Source: Tabrizicola flagellatus
GTDB taxonomy: Bacteria; Pseudomonadota; Alphaproteobacteria; Rhodobacterales; Rhodobacteraceae
NCBI RefSeq assembly: GCF_008271465.1
Contig: NZ_VMDU01000004.1
Span: 124,001 to 188,000, forward strand
Length of the DNA: 64,000 nucleotides
Direction of reading: 5' to 3'
The position numbers and the translations under genes were made by a program. The notes below the pieces were generated by a model. It worked only from the letters and a program-made list of their open reading frames with translations, was not told where the DNA came from and did not search any database. Shown here one piece after another: positions 1-8,629 of the stretch (the stretch's first letter is position 1; each line of letters begins with the position of its first letter).

Positions 1-572
1 TGGCGAACCGGGTCGTCGACGGCGTTACCGTCAAGCGCAACTTCTTCGTGCCGCACCTGAAGGCCAACGCTGTCCGCAGGACAACCGACCCCAACCGCCC
101 GGAAGGCAACGGCAACACTGGCGGCGACGTCGCCGGCGCCTGCGATCCGCGGGCCTGGATCGCGCCCACCGGCGGTGCGCCGCAATGGCCGGGCAGCGGT
201 GTCGTCCGTCGCCTCGACTGGTCCGAAGTCTGGCGCTACGCCACCGTGGACTGGGTGATCGAGCAGCTCTTCATGCGCTCGAACGTCACCGGCGCCACCA
301 ACTACAACACCGTCTACAACACCATGGTCGGCGACTGGATGAACGGCACGGCCAACATGGACGCCCTGCTGGCCCAGAACTGCACCGCGGCCAAGAACGC
401 AGGCGTCGAGATCTTCGGTATCGTGTTGGGCGACGACGTGACCCCGGGCCCGATCCAGAACTGCTCGTCCCCCGGGACCGGCTATTTCTACTGGGTCAAG
501 AACGCCGACGACCTGAACGCCGCCTTCGAACAGATCGCCGTGCTGATCTCCGAACTGAGGCTTACGCAATGA
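1..572 (+). CDS. TadG-like pilus assembly protein, C-terminal part (5' end outside window)
   Basis: The frame is open from the first bases of the window (first full codon at 3) to TGA at 570-572, giving 189 residues of a longer protein. The last 100 residues look like the end of a von Willebrand factor A fold: an alternating hydrophobic strand GVEIFGIVLGDD, a Cys pair as in TadG-type proteins, and the closing ADDLNAAFEQIAVLISELRL, the usual last helix of TadG-like vWA domains. TadG proteins are anchored envelope components of Tad/Flp pili. The stop overlaps the ATG of the next gene by 3 bases, which implies translational coupling to two TadE-like genes. The N-terminal pseudopilin-type anchor cannot be checked because it lies upstream. 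Family call is good; exact role is inferred. Confidence 0.72.
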   Translation, partial: ANRVVDGVTVKRNFFVPHLKANAVRRTTDPNRPEGNGNTGGDVAGACDPRAWIAPTGGAPQWPGSGVVRRLDWSEVWRYATVDWVIEQLFMRSNVTGATNYNTVYNTMVGDWMNGTANMDALLAQNCTAAKNAGVEIFGIVLGDDVTPGPIQNCSSPGTGYFYWVKNADDLNAAFEQIAVLISELRLTQ

Positions 573-1114
573 CCAGTTTCCGTCGCTTCCTGAAAGACGA
601 GTCCGGGACGGCGACGATCGAGTTCCTGTTCGTGTTCCCGATCGTGTTCCTGGTCTTCACCGCCTCGTTCGAAAGCAGCATGTACATGGCGCGTTATGTC
701 ATGTTCGAACGTGGCGTGGACGAGGTCATCCGCCAGATCCGGCTGGGCGACCTGCGCAACGTCACGCATCAGACCCTGAAGCAGCGGATCTGCGAAAGCG
801 GGATCATGACCGATTCCCTGACGACCTGCATGAACCGGATGCGGATCTGGATGCAGCCGGTCAACACCGCCAGCTTCGCGATGACCGCGCCGCCGGTCAC
901 CTGCGTTGACAAGGCCAGCGAAGTGAACACCGACGAGCCGCCGGCAAACGAATTCGCCTACGGCACCGACAACGACATCATGCTGCTGCGCATCTGCCTG
1001 AAGGAATGGCCGATGTTCCCGACCTCGGCGGTCAGCGTGAAGATGCCGCCCCAGCCTGACGGATCCGTCGCGATGATCGTGACCTCCGTCTTCGTGAACG
1101 AACCGGGGGCGTGA
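569..1114 (+). CDS. TadE-like minor pseudopilin 1
   Basis: This is a 181-residue protein. Residues 1-40 hold a type IVb prepilin-like leader: a basic start (MTSFRRFLKDESG), a Gly at the expected prepilin peptidase site, then TATIEF with the canonical Glu5, followed by a hydrophobic helix (LFVFPIVFLVFTASF). The rest is a periplasmic domain with several Cys. TadE-type minor pilins are processed by the TadV/CpaA peptidase and help start or stabilise Flp pilus assembly. The ATG at 569 overlaps the TGA of the TadG-like gene, and the next TadE-like gene starts 4 bases after this stop, so the three genes form one operon. The processing peptidase is probably the one at 59423-59920. Confidence 0.8.
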   Translation: MTSFRRFLKDESGTATIEFLFVFPIVFLVFTASFESSMYMARYVMFERGVDEVIRQIRLGDLRNVTHQTLKQRICESGIMTDSLTTCMNRMRIWMQPVNTASFAMTAPPVTCVDKASEVNTDEPPANEFAYGTDNDIMLLRICLKEWPMFPTSAVSVKMPPQPDGSVAMIVTSVFVNEPGA

Positions 1115-1118
1115 CGTG

Positions 1119-1727
1119 ATGAGAAGCCTCAAGCACCGTTTCCGCAGCTTCCTTCGCGACGAGGACGGTCTGATCCTCGCCGAGGGCCTTCTGATGCTGC
1201 CGCTCGTGGTCTGGGCGCTGGTGGCGATGTTCATCTACTGGGACGTGTTCCGGACGATCAACGTCACCCAGAAGGCCGCCTACGGCGTCGCCGACCTCCT
1301 GTCGCGGCAGAGGGACACGATCTCGACCGATTTCGCGAACGGCTTGCAGAACGTGATGGACTTCCTCACGCCCGGCGGCCACCCGGTCAAGATACGCATC
1401 ACCAGCCTCGAATGTCAGGGTGCGAGCGGCGGCGGCTGCACGGCGACCGATGGCAACTACCGGCTCCTGTTCTCCTTCTCGCCGGGCGGCAAGGTGCCGC
1501 CGCTGACCGAGGCCGATATCCAGTCCTGGAAGGCCAGCAAGATCCCCATCCTGAACAACCAGGAAAGCGTGTTCGTGGTCGAGACGTCGGTGGAGTTCAA
1601 GGCCCAGTTGCAGACCGCGATCGCGGGTTTCATGGTCGGCGTCGAAGACGCCACCTACGGCCAGTTCATCGTGACCAAGCCACGCCATCGCCGGCTCTGC
1701 CTCCAGGGCACCACGACCTGCAACTGA
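1119..1727 (+). CDS. TadE-like minor pseudopilin 2
   Basis: This is a 202-residue protein, or 203 if the GTG at 1116 is used. The N-terminus has the same design as its upstream neighbour: basic segment RSLKHRFRSFLRDEDG, a Gly before the putative cleavage site, then LILAEG with Glu at position 5, and a hydrophobic helix (LLMLPLVVWALVAMFIYW). The C-terminal domain is soluble and contains a Cys pair around CQGASGGGC and another Cys pair at the extreme C-terminus. It is the last gene of the TadG-TadE-TadE operon, starting 4 bases after the previous stop. The similarity of the N-termini, and the absence of any other recognisable domain, make a minor pilin the best call. Confidence 0.75.
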   Translation: MRSLKHRFRSFLRDEDGLILAEGLLMLPLVVWALVAMFIYWDVFRTINVTQKAAYGVADLLSRQRDTISTDFANGLQNVMDFLTPGGHPVKIRITSLECQGASGGGCTATDGNYRLLFSFSPGGKVPPLTEADIQSWKASKIPILNNQESVFVVETSVEFKAQLQTAIAGFMVGVEDATYGQFIVTKPRHRRLCLQGTTTCN

Positions 1728-1813
1728 ACCTGGGCGCGAACCGCGGACAGCGGCAGCGGCTTTCCCCCGGCGGTAAGCCCGGCTAATCTTGCCGGGACTT
1801 CACCGGGGTGACC

Positions 1814-2050
1814 ATGCGAACGCCTGCCCTTTGCCTTGCCGTGCTCGGCGCGCTTGCCGCCTGCGCCCCTTTCCCCGAGCTTGACGCTCTCGGCCCCGAC
1901 ACCGCGCCGCCGCCGCGGCTGCTGCCGATCGAGAGCCTGATCGGTCAGGCTGAGGTCACCGCCGAAGATCCCGGCCCGGCACTTTCCGCCCGGGCCGCCC
2001 GGCTCAAGGCGCGCGCCGCCGCGATCGAGGCCACGCCGCCCGCATCGTGA
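1814..2050 (+). CDS. Small putative lipoprotein
   Basis: This 78-residue ORF has a lipoprotein signal: MRTPALCLAVLGALAACAPF with a lipobox-like LAAC, so Cys would be residue 17 of the precursor. The mature part is Pro/Ala rich and ends in a short charged helix (ARAARLKARAAAIEA). I recognise no family. An in-frame GTG at 1808 is an alternative start; the ATG at 1814 gives the cleaner signal peptide. It stands alone between the tadE genes and hom. Small outer-membrane lipoproteins of this kind are common in Rhodobacterales and usually remain of unknown function. Confidence 0.6.
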   Translation: MRTPALCLAVLGALAACAPFPELDALGPDTAPPPRLLPIESLIGQAEVTAEDPGPALSARAARLKARAAAIEATPPAS

Positions 2051-2114
2051 CGGCGTTGCACCCCGCCCGGCTTCCGGCTAACAGACAGCTGCCCCAACTG
2101 CCGAAGGTTCCCCG

Positions 2115-3404
2115 ATGCCTGCTGCCCCCTTGCGCCTTGGCCTTGCCGGTCTCGGAACCGTCGGCATCGGCGTGGTGAAGATCGTCCAGGCCCATGCCGA
2201 CCTGATCGCCGCCCGCGCAGGCCGTCCCGTGGTCATCACCGCCGTCTCCGCCCGCGACCGCGCGAAGAACCGCGACGCCGACCTGTCCGGCTATGCCTGG
2301 GAAACCGATCCCGTGGCGCTGGCCCGCCGCCCCGACATCGATGTCTTCGTCGAGGTGATGGGCGGCCATGAAGGTCCGGCGAAAGCCGCGACCGAGGCCG
2401 CGCTTGCCGCAGGCAAGCATGTCGTCACCGCCAACAAGGCGCTTCTCGCTCACCACGGACAGGCGCTGGCCGAAGCCGCCGAGGCCGCCGGCCTCGCCCT
2501 GCGGTTCGAGGCCGCCGTCGCGGGCGGCATCCCCGTCATCAAGGCCCTGACCGAGGGGCTCGCCGGCAACCGCATCAAGCGGGTGATGGGCGTGATGAAC
2601 GGCTCCTGCAACTATATCCTGACCCGGATGCAGGCCGAGAACCTGCCCTACGAGACCGTGTTCGAGGAAGCCCGCCAGCTTGGCTATCTCGAGGCGGACC
2701 CGAATCTCGACGTGGGCGGAATCGACGCGGGCCACAAGCTGTCGCTCCTCGCCGCCATCGCCTTCGGCACCCGCGTCGCCTTCGACGCCGTGGAACTGGA
2801 AGGCATCGGCAATGTCTCGATCGACGACATCCGGCTCGCCGAGGACATGGGCTATCGCATCAAGCTGCTGGGCGTGGCGCAGATGACCGGCCGGGGGCTG
2901 GAACAGCGCATGACCCCCTGCCTCGTGCCGGCCGACAGCCCCTTGGGCCAGTTGCAGGGCGGCACCAACATGGTCGTCCTCGAAGGCGACAGCGTGGGCC
3001 AGATCGTCCTGCGCGGCCCCGGCGCCGGGATGGGGCCGACCGCCTCGGCCGTCATGGCCGATGTCATCGACATCGCGCGCGGCTTCCGTCTGCCCACCTT
3101 CGGCCAGCCTGCGAGCAGCCTGACCGCCGCGCAACCCGCCCGCGCCGCGACGCCCGCGCCCTATTACCTGCGCATGACGCTGCTCGACAAACCCGGCGCC
3201 CTGGCCAAGATCGCCACCTGCCTCGGCGATGCCGGCGTCTCGATCGACCAGATGCGCCAGTACGGCCATCAGGGCGCCAATGCCCCCGTGCTGATCGTCA
3301 CCCACAAGGCCGCCCCCGACGACGTGGCCCACGCCATGACCCGCTTCGCCGCGACCGGGGTCCTGGTGGGCAAGCCCGTGGCGATCCGCATCGAGGAAGT
3401 CTGA
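2115..3404 (+). CDS. hom: Homoserine dehydrogenase
   Basis: A 429-residue protein that reduces aspartate-4-semialdehyde to homoserine with NAD(P)H, the branch step to threonine, methionine and isoleucine. An N-terminal Rossmann motif is visible (GLAGLGTVGIGVV, residues 8-20), then the catalytic domain with the NKALLA segment and the family signature around NGSCNYILTRM, and a C-terminal ACT domain from about residue 350 (YYLRMTLLDKPGALAKIA) that usually confers threonine feedback inhibition. The length is normal for the long ACT-containing form. It starts with ATG after a GAAGGTTCCCC leader and is followed 71 bases later by glpX; this gene pair is familiar in Rhodobacterales. Confidence 0.96.
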   Translation: MPAAPLRLGLAGLGTVGIGVVKIVQAHADLIAARAGRPVVITAVSARDRAKNRDADLSGYAWETDPVALARRPDIDVFVEVMGGHEGPAKAATEAALAAGKHVVTANKALLAHHGQALAEAAEAAGLALRFEAAVAGGIPVIKALTEGLAGNRIKRVMGVMNGSCNYILTRMQAENLPYETVFEEARQLGYLEADPNLDVGGIDAGHKLSLLAAIAFGTRVAFDAVELEGIGNVSIDDIRLAEDMGYRIKLLGVAQMTGRGLEQRMTPCLVPADSPLGQLQGGTNMVVLEGDSVGQIVLRGPGAGMGPTASAVMADVIDIARGFRLPTFGQPASSLTAAQPARAATPAPYYLRMTLLDKPGALAKIATCLGDAGVSIDQMRQYGHQGANAPVLIVTHKAAPDDVAHAMTRFAATGVLVGKPVAIRIEEV

Positions 3405-3475
3405 CCCGTTAGCGCCACCACGCTTGCCGCGCCGCAAACCCCCGGCTACACGGGGAAAAACGCGCGAGGGACCAG

Positions 3476-4441
3476 ATGTCTGACAAGCTGCAATTCCAGG
3501 ACCGGCTCCTGTCCCTTGGCCTTGCCCGCGTGTCCGAGGCCGCCGCCCTCGCCTCGGCCCGCTTCATCGGCCGCGGCGACGAGAAGGCCGCCGACCAGGC
3601 CGCCGTCAACGCCATGCGCGACCAGCTGAACCTTCTCGACATCAAGGGCGTCGTCGTCATCGGCGAGGGCGAGCGCGACGAAGCACCGATGCTCTACATC
3701 GGCGAGGAGGTAGGCTCGGGCAACGGCCCGGCAGTGGACATCGCGCTCGACCCGCTGGAAGGCACGACGCTCACCGCCAAGGACATGCCGAACGCCCTGA
3801 CCGTGATCGCAATGGCCCCGCGAGGCACGCTTCTGCACGCCCCCGACGTCTACATGGACAAGCTCGCCATCGGTCCCGGCCACAAGCCCGGCACGGTGAC
3901 GCTGGCCATGTCGCCCTCCGAACGGGTCTCGGCGCTCGCGGCCGCCAAGGGCTGCTCGACCGAGCACATAACCGTCTGCATCCTCGACCGTCCCCGGCAC
4001 GAGGACCTGATCGCCGAGGTCCGCTCCACCGGCGCGGCGATCCGGCTGATCACCGACGGCGACGTGGCCGGCGTCATGCACTGCGCCGAGCCGGACATCA
4101 CCGGCATCGACATGTACATGGGCTCGGGCGGCGCGCCGGAAGGGGTGCTCGCCGCCGCCGCGCTGAAATGCATGGGCGGGCAGTTCTTCGGCAAGCTTCT
4201 GTTCCGCAACGAAGATGAGAAGGCCCGCGCCAGGAAGGCCGGCATCACCAACTTCGACCGCGTCTATACCCGCGACGACCTGGTGAAATCCGACGTGATC
4301 TTCGCAGCGACCGGGGTCACGAACGGCTCGCTCCTCGCCGGCATCAAGCGCGATCCGGGCTGGGTGACGCTCGAGACGATCCTGATGCGTTCCAAGACCG
4401 GCTCGGTCCGGCGGATGACCTACAAGACCCCGGTCCGGTGA
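3476..4441 (+). CDS. glpX: Class II fructose-1,6-bisphosphatase
   Basis: A 321-residue GlpX-type fructose-1,6-bisphosphatase that removes the C1 phosphate of FBP (in some bacteria also acting on sedoheptulose-1,7-bisphosphate) for gluconeogenesis and, in autotrophs, the Calvin cycle. The metal-binding signatures are present: GEGERDEAPML at about residues 63-73 and DPLEGTT at 92-98. The C-terminal substrate-binding segment with TGVTNGSLL is intact and the length is typical. A weak Shine-Dalgarno (GCGAGGGACC) precedes the ATG. The gene lies directly downstream of hom on the same strand. Confidence 0.95.
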   Translation: MSDKLQFQDRLLSLGLARVSEAAALASARFIGRGDEKAADQAAVNAMRDQLNLLDIKGVVVIGEGERDEAPMLYIGEEVGSGNGPAVDIALDPLEGTTLTAKDMPNALTVIAMAPRGTLLHAPDVYMDKLAIGPGHKPGTVTLAMSPSERVSALAAAKGCSTEHITVCILDRPRHEDLIAEVRSTGAAIRLITDGDVAGVMHCAEPDITGIDMYMGSGGAPEGVLAAAALKCMGGQFFGKLLFRNEDEKARARKAGITNFDRVYTRDDLVKSDVIFAATGVTNGSLLAGIKRDPGWVTLETILMRSKTGSVRRMTYKTPVR

Positions 4442-4454
4442 CCGGCGGCACGGG

Positions 4455-5369
4455 TCACTCCGCCTGAAGGTCTGCCTCGGCCTTTGCCCTGGCGGCCAGG
4501 AAGGCGACGAAGGTCTTGACCCGCGCCGCGATCAGCCGGTTGTCGGGATAGACGGCATGCAGCGGCACCGGCCTGCCCTGCCAGTCCGGCAGCACCGGCG
4601 TCAGCCGCCCCTCGCGCAGGTCATGGCCGATGATGAAGGCCGGCAGCTGCACCACGCCCGCCCCCTCCAGCGCCGCGGTGCGCAGCGCCCAGCCGTCCGA
4701 CAGCTCCAGCCGGGGCGTGACCGGCACGTCCACCCGCTCCGCCTGCCGCAGGAAGGTCCAGCTGCGCCCTTGCCTGAGACCGGAAAAGTGCAGCAGGTCA
4801 TGGTCCGCAAGATCCATCGGCGCCTGCGGGATCCCGCGCCGCGCCAGATAGTCGGCCCGCGCGCAGGCGATCAGCCGCGACTGGCCGATCGGGCGGGTGA
4901 TCAGGTTCTCTTCCACGACCAGCGTGCCCCGGATCGCCAGGTCGAACCGGCTTTCGATCAGGTTGCGCGGAGCGTTCGACAGTTCCATCTCGATCGAGAT
5001 GCCCGGATGCCCGGCCAGGAACTCGGCCACCCAGGGCACCAGGAAGCGCATCGCCAGATCGGGCGGCGCGGTCACGCGCAACCGGCCCTCGGGCACGGTC
5101 TGCTCGGCCCGCGCGGCGCGCTCGGCCTCGACCACACGGCCCGGCAGGTCGGCCAGCCGCTCGCGATAGGCCAGACCCGCGGGCGTCAGCCGCAGGCTGC
5201 GCGTCGAGCGGTGCAGAAGCCGCACCCCCAGCCGCGCCTCCAGATCGGCGACCTGGGCGCTGACCGTCGCCCGGGTCAGGCCCAGCGCCGCTGCCGCATC
5301 GGTAAAGCTTTCATGCTCGGCCACCGCCAGGAAGGCCGCCAGACCGTGCAGGGGATCCACCGTCTTCAT
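4455..5369 (-). CDS. LysR-family transcriptional regulator
   Basis: A 304-residue LysR-type regulator. Residues 5-65 form the winged helix-turn-helix (LAAFLAVAEHESFTDAAAAL, then LTRATVSAQVADLE), and the rest is a periplasmic-binding-protein-like effector domain (residues 90-295). I chose the ATG at 5369, which starts five residues before the HTH; upstream in-frame starts would add unconserved residues. The gene is divergent from a cupin gene at 5488, with 118 bases between them, the usual arrangement for a LysR protein controlling its neighbour. The effector is unknown. Confidence 0.88.
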   Translation of the reverse strand: MKTVDPLHGLAAFLAVAEHESFTDAAAALGLTRATVSAQVADLEARLGVRLLHRSTRSLRLTPAGLAYRERLADLPGRVVEAERAARAEQTVPEGRLRVTAPPDLAMRFLVPWVAEFLAGHPGISIEMELSNAPRNLIESRFDLAIRGTLVVEENLITRPIGQSRLIACARADYLARRGIPQAPMDLADHDLLHFSGLRQGRSWTFLRQAERVDVPVTPRLELSDGWALRTAALEGAGVVQLPAFIIGHDLREGRLTPVLPDWQGRPVPLHAVYPDNRLIAARVKTFVAFLAARAKAEADLQAE

Positions 5370-5487
5370 TCGTGCGATCATCCAGACAATGCTGCAAGGT
5401 CCGGGCGATTTATCCCGGCCGTCGATTGGCCCTATACCGCACCCGGCAAAGCGATTTCGCAACGGTTATTTCATCAGGAGACAGAAG

Positions 5488-5946
5488 ATGACCACTTTCG
5501 ACCAGGCTGCCTTTTCCCTTCCCGGCGCAGGGGCCGAGGCCCTCGCCTTCGGGCGCCACATCATCCGCATTTCCGCGGACCAGACCGGCGGGAACCTCGG
5601 GTGTTTCGAATCCGAGGTTCCCGCGGGCGAAGGCACGCCCCTGCATGTCCATGAAAAGGAAGACGAATTCTTCCGCGTTCTCGAAGGCCGCTTCGCCTTC
5701 TGGTGCAACGGCGCCCGGGTCGAGCTGACCGAGGGCGGGGTGATCTGCGTGCCCCGCGGCGCCGAGCATCGCTTTCAGAACATCGGGGCCTCGCTGGGGC
5801 GGCTCATGGTGATCGTGACCCCCGGCGGTTTCGAGGGTTTCTTCCCCGCCGCCGCGCGCGAGCCCGACGCCGACATGGACCGCATCTGTCGGATCGGCGA
5901 ACAGTTCAACCTGCGCTTCATCCTCGACGCGGCCGTGGCCGCCTGA
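5488..5946 (+). CDS. Cupin-domain protein
   Basis: A 152-residue single-domain cupin. The first cupin motif is visible as GEGTPLHVHEKEDEFFRVLEG (residues about 49-69; HVH, then the Glu metal ligand), and the second as VPRGAEHRFQN, which supplies the third His. This suggests a bound metal ion and a small-molecule enzyme or binding role; the substrate cannot be told. The start is ATG at 5488 with a good Shine-Dalgarno (CAGGAGA) 8 bases upstream; a longer in-frame ORF begins at 5389 but lacks support. It is divergent from the LysR gene and followed by a terminator hairpin at 5964. Confidence 0.85.
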   Translation: MTTFDQAAFSLPGAGAEALAFGRHIIRISADQTGGNLGCFESEVPAGEGTPLHVHEKEDEFFRVLEGRFAFWCNGARVELTEGGVICVPRGAEHRFQNIGASLGRLMVIVTPGGFEGFFPAAAREPDADMDRICRIGEQFNLRFILDAAVAA

Positions 5947-5963
5947 TCCCCCCTTGCTCCCCC

Positions 5964-5992
5964 GGCGCCCGGCCCTCCCCGGGCGCCCCTTT
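5964..5992 (+). terminator. Intrinsic terminator after the cupin gene
   Basis: GGCGCCCGG (5964-5972) pairs perfectly with CCGGGCGCC (5979-5987) around a 6-base loop, followed by CCTTTG. The U-tract is short, so termination may be partial, but the stem is strong and sits 18 bases after the cupin stop and 20 bases before the cytochrome c start. Confidence 0.6.
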
Positions 5993-6006
5993 GCACGGAG
6001 ACCCGA

Positions 6007-6483
6007 ATGACCCGCCTTTCCCCCCTGCTTTTCGCCCTGCTGCCCACCCTCGCCCAGGCGCAGGACATCGACCACGGCCGCTATCTCGTGACTGTCATGG
6101 GCTGCACCGACTGCCACACGCCGGGCCATTTCCTCGGCCAGCCCGACATGGCCCGCTTCCTCGGCGGGTCCGACGTCGGGTTCGAGATCCCCGGCCTCGG
6201 CACCTTTCACGGGCCGAACCTGACCCCCGACCCGACAGGCCTCGGCGGGTGGAGCGAGGCCGAGATCGCCACCGCCATCCGCACCGGGGTCCGCCCCGAT
6301 GGCCGGCAGCTGGCCCCCGCGATGCCCTGGATGAACTATGCGGCGCTGACCGACCGGGACGCCTCCGACATCGCCGCCTTCCTGAAGACCCTGTCGCCCG
6401 TTGCGAACGATGTCCCCGGCCCCTTCGCCCCGGGCGAGGCGACGGGCAACTTCGTGTTGCGCGTGGTCCCGCCCGCGCCCTGA
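6007..6483 (+). CDS. Secreted mono-heme c-type cytochrome
   Basis: A 158-residue protein with a Sec signal peptide (cleavage after LAQAQ, about residue 19) and one heme c site CTDCH at residues 35-39. The probable axial Met is in APAMPWMNY. The ending DASDIAAFLKTL is the C-terminal helix typical of class I cytochrome c domains of the dehydrogenase-linked type. It would carry electrons in the periplasm, often for an alcohol, sorbosone or aldose dehydrogenase, but no such enzyme is adjacent. Shine-Dalgarno CACGGAGA precedes the ATG. It may share control with the cupin gene 60 bases upstream. Confidence 0.88.
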   Translation: MTRLSPLLFALLPTLAQAQDIDHGRYLVTVMGCTDCHTPGHFLGQPDMARFLGGSDVGFEIPGLGTFHGPNLTPDPTGLGGWSEAEIATAIRTGVRPDGRQLAPAMPWMNYAALTDRDASDIAAFLKTLSPVANDVPGPFAPGEATGNFVLRVVPPAP

Positions 6484-6640
6484 CCGGCGCGGGGTCTCGG
6501 GACCGGCGCGGCGATCCTGGTTGCCGGGCGGTAAATGTCCACGGCCAACCACCTGATTTCAAGGGACGCACCCTGGCTGTCCCGCGTGGGCAGCCAAAGC
6601 GCCCTTGCGCCGCGCCGCCCTTTCCGGCACCCCTTGCCGC

Positions 6641-8380
6641 ATGACCGCCTTCCTGAACGTCACCGCCTCGCTGACCGGGCGCCGCTGGATCGGCCCCGAC
6701 CCGGCCGCCGACCGTCTGGCCGAGGGCATGGCCCAGACAACCAGCCTGCCCCTGCCCCTCTGCCGCATCCTCGCCGCCCGGGGCGTGGCCCCCGAGGACG
6801 CTCCGGCCTTCCTCTCTCCGACGCTCCGCGACCTGATGCCCGACCCGCTGTCCCTGAAGGACATGGGCACCGCCGCCGACCGCCTCGTGCGCGCGGTGAA
6901 CCGGCGCGACCGGATCGCCGTCTTCGCCGACTACGACGTGGACGGCGGCGCCTCGGCCGCGCTTCTTCTCACCTGGCTTCGCGCCTTCGGGATCGAGGCG
7001 ACGCTTTACATCCCCGACCGCATCGACGAGGGCTACGGCCCCAACGTCCCCGCCATGACCAGCCTCGCCGCCGCGCACGACCTGATCCTCTGCGTCGATT
7101 GCGGCACGCTCAGTCACGAGCCCGTCGCGGCGGCGAAAGGGGCGGATGTGGTGATCCTCGACCACCACCTCGCGCTGGAGACGCTGCCCCGGGCGCTGGC
7201 CGTGGTGAACCCCAACCGCCAGGACGAGGACGGCACCCTCGCCCATCTCTGCGCCGCCGGGGTGGTCTTCCTCCTCCTCGTCGAGGCCAACCGCCGCCTG
7301 CGTGCCGCGGGCCGGCAGGGTCCCGACCTGATGGCGATGCTCGACCTCGTGGCGCTGGCGACGGTTGCGGACGTGGCACCCCTGGTCGGCCTCAACCGCG
7401 CCTTCGTGCGCCAGGGGCTCAAGGTCATGGCCCGCCGCGACCGCCCCGGCCTGCGCGCGCTGGCCGATGTCGCCCGCATGGACCAGGCTCCCACTCCCTA
7501 CGCGCTCGGCTTCCTCCTCGGCCCGCGCGTCAACGCTGGCGGGCGGATCGGCCAGGCCGACCTCGGCGCGCGGCTCCTGGCCACCGCCGACGAGATGGAG
7601 GCCGCCCGCCTGGCCGCCCTCCTCGACCAGCTGAACACCGACCGCCGCGAGATCACCGAGGCCGTCCGCGCCGAGGCCCTCGCCCAGGCCGAATCGCGCG
7701 GGCTCGACGCACCGCTCGTCTGGGCGGCCGCTGACGGCTGGCACCCCGGCGTCGTCGGCATCGTCGCCGCCCGGCTGAAAGAGGCCGCGAACCGCCCCGC
7801 GGTCGTGATCGGCTTCGAGGGCGACGAGGGCAAGGGCTCGGCCCGGTCCGTCCCCGGTGTCGATCTGGGCGCGGCGATCCAGCGGCTCGCGGCCGAAGGC
7901 ATGATCGTCAAGGGCGGCGGGCACAAGATGGCCGCGGGCCTCTCGCTGACGCGCGCGCAACTCGAACCCGCCATGGCGCGTCTGTCCGAGCTTCTCGCCC
8001 GCCAGGGGGCCGGCGCCGGCGGCCCGCGGGACCTGCGGATCGACAGCCTGTTGATGACCGCCGCCGCGACCGTGGCCCTGGTGGAAGAGATCGAGAACGC
8101 CGGCCCCTTCGGCGCCGCCGCCCCCGCTCCGCGCTTTGCCTTCGCCTCGGCCCAGGTCAGCGCGCGCCGGATCGGCGACAACCACCTGAAGCTCAGCGTC
8201 AGCGACGGCTCGGGCCCCGCGCTCGACGCCATCGCCTTCGGTGCCTTCGACGGCCCGCTCGGCCCGGCACTGGAAAACCCCGGCCACCGCCGCTTTCACC
8301 TGGCCGGAAAGCTGGAGCTGAACCACTGGAACGGCCGAACCCGGGTGCAACTGCGTCTCGACGACGCCGCGGTTGCCTGA
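6641..8380 (+). CDS. recJ: Single-stranded-DNA exonuclease RecJ
   Basis: A 579-residue 5'-3' ssDNA exonuclease used in recombination and mismatch/base-excision repair. The DHH phosphoesterase core is clear: FADYDVDGGASAALLL (first Asp motif, about residues 91-106), CVDCGT, VILDHHLALE (DHH motif), and the DHHA1 motif KGGGHKMAAGL near residue 425. The C-terminal OB-like domain ends with the family-typical NHWNGRTRVQLRLDD. I chose ATG at 6641; a TTG 36 bases upstream is possible. recJ is followed by a tRNA-Glu gene. Confidence 0.95.
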   Translation: MTAFLNVTASLTGRRWIGPDPAADRLAEGMAQTTSLPLPLCRILAARGVAPEDAPAFLSPTLRDLMPDPLSLKDMGTAADRLVRAVNRRDRIAVFADYDVDGGASAALLLTWLRAFGIEATLYIPDRIDEGYGPNVPAMTSLAAAHDLILCVDCGTLSHEPVAAAKGADVVILDHHLALETLPRALAVVNPNRQDEDGTLAHLCAAGVVFLLLVEANRRLRAAGRQGPDLMAMLDLVALATVADVAPLVGLNRAFVRQGLKVMARRDRPGLRALADVARMDQAPTPYALGFLLGPRVNAGGRIGQADLGARLLATADEMEAARLAALLDQLNTDRREITEAVRAEALAQAESRGLDAPLVWAAADGWHPGVVGIVAARLKEAANRPAVVIGFEGDEGKGSARSVPGVDLGAAIQRLAAEGMIVKGGGHKMAAGLSLTRAQLEPAMARLSELLARQGAGAGGPRDLRIDSLLMTAAATVALVEEIENAGPFGAAAPAPRFAFASAQVSARRIGDNHLKLSVSDGSGPALDAIAFGAFDGPLGPALENPGHRRFHLAGKLELNHWNGRTRVQLRLDDAAVA

Positions 8381-8449
8381 GACGGAAACCCGCAAGATTC
8401 CGCTTGCAGAAGCCCTGCGCCCGATTTAGACACCGCCCACCGACAGCGC

Positions 8450-8524
8450 GGCCCGTTCGTCTATCGGTTAGGACACCAGGTTTTCAACCTGGGAAGAGGG
8501 GTTCGACTCCCCTACGGGCTGCCA
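8450..8524 (+). tRNA. tRNA-Glu (TTC anticodon), copy 1
   Basis: A full cloverleaf can be drawn: acceptor GGCCCGT (8450-8456) with ACGGGCT (8514-8520, one G-U pair), anticodon stem CCAGG/CCTGG with loop TTTTCAA giving anticodon TTC, T-arm GAGGGGTTCGACTCCCC, discriminator G and an encoded CCA (8522-8524). It lies 69 bases after recJ. An identical copy lies at 9474-9548. Confidence 0.97.
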
Positions 8525-8629
8525 CATCACCAACATGTCAGACCCTGCGAAGTGGCAATCACGCCAGCGTGCTTGATTGTTTCGGCTCGTTGAATAGACT
8601 GCCAAAAATTACCAGCACAGGTGCCCGAC

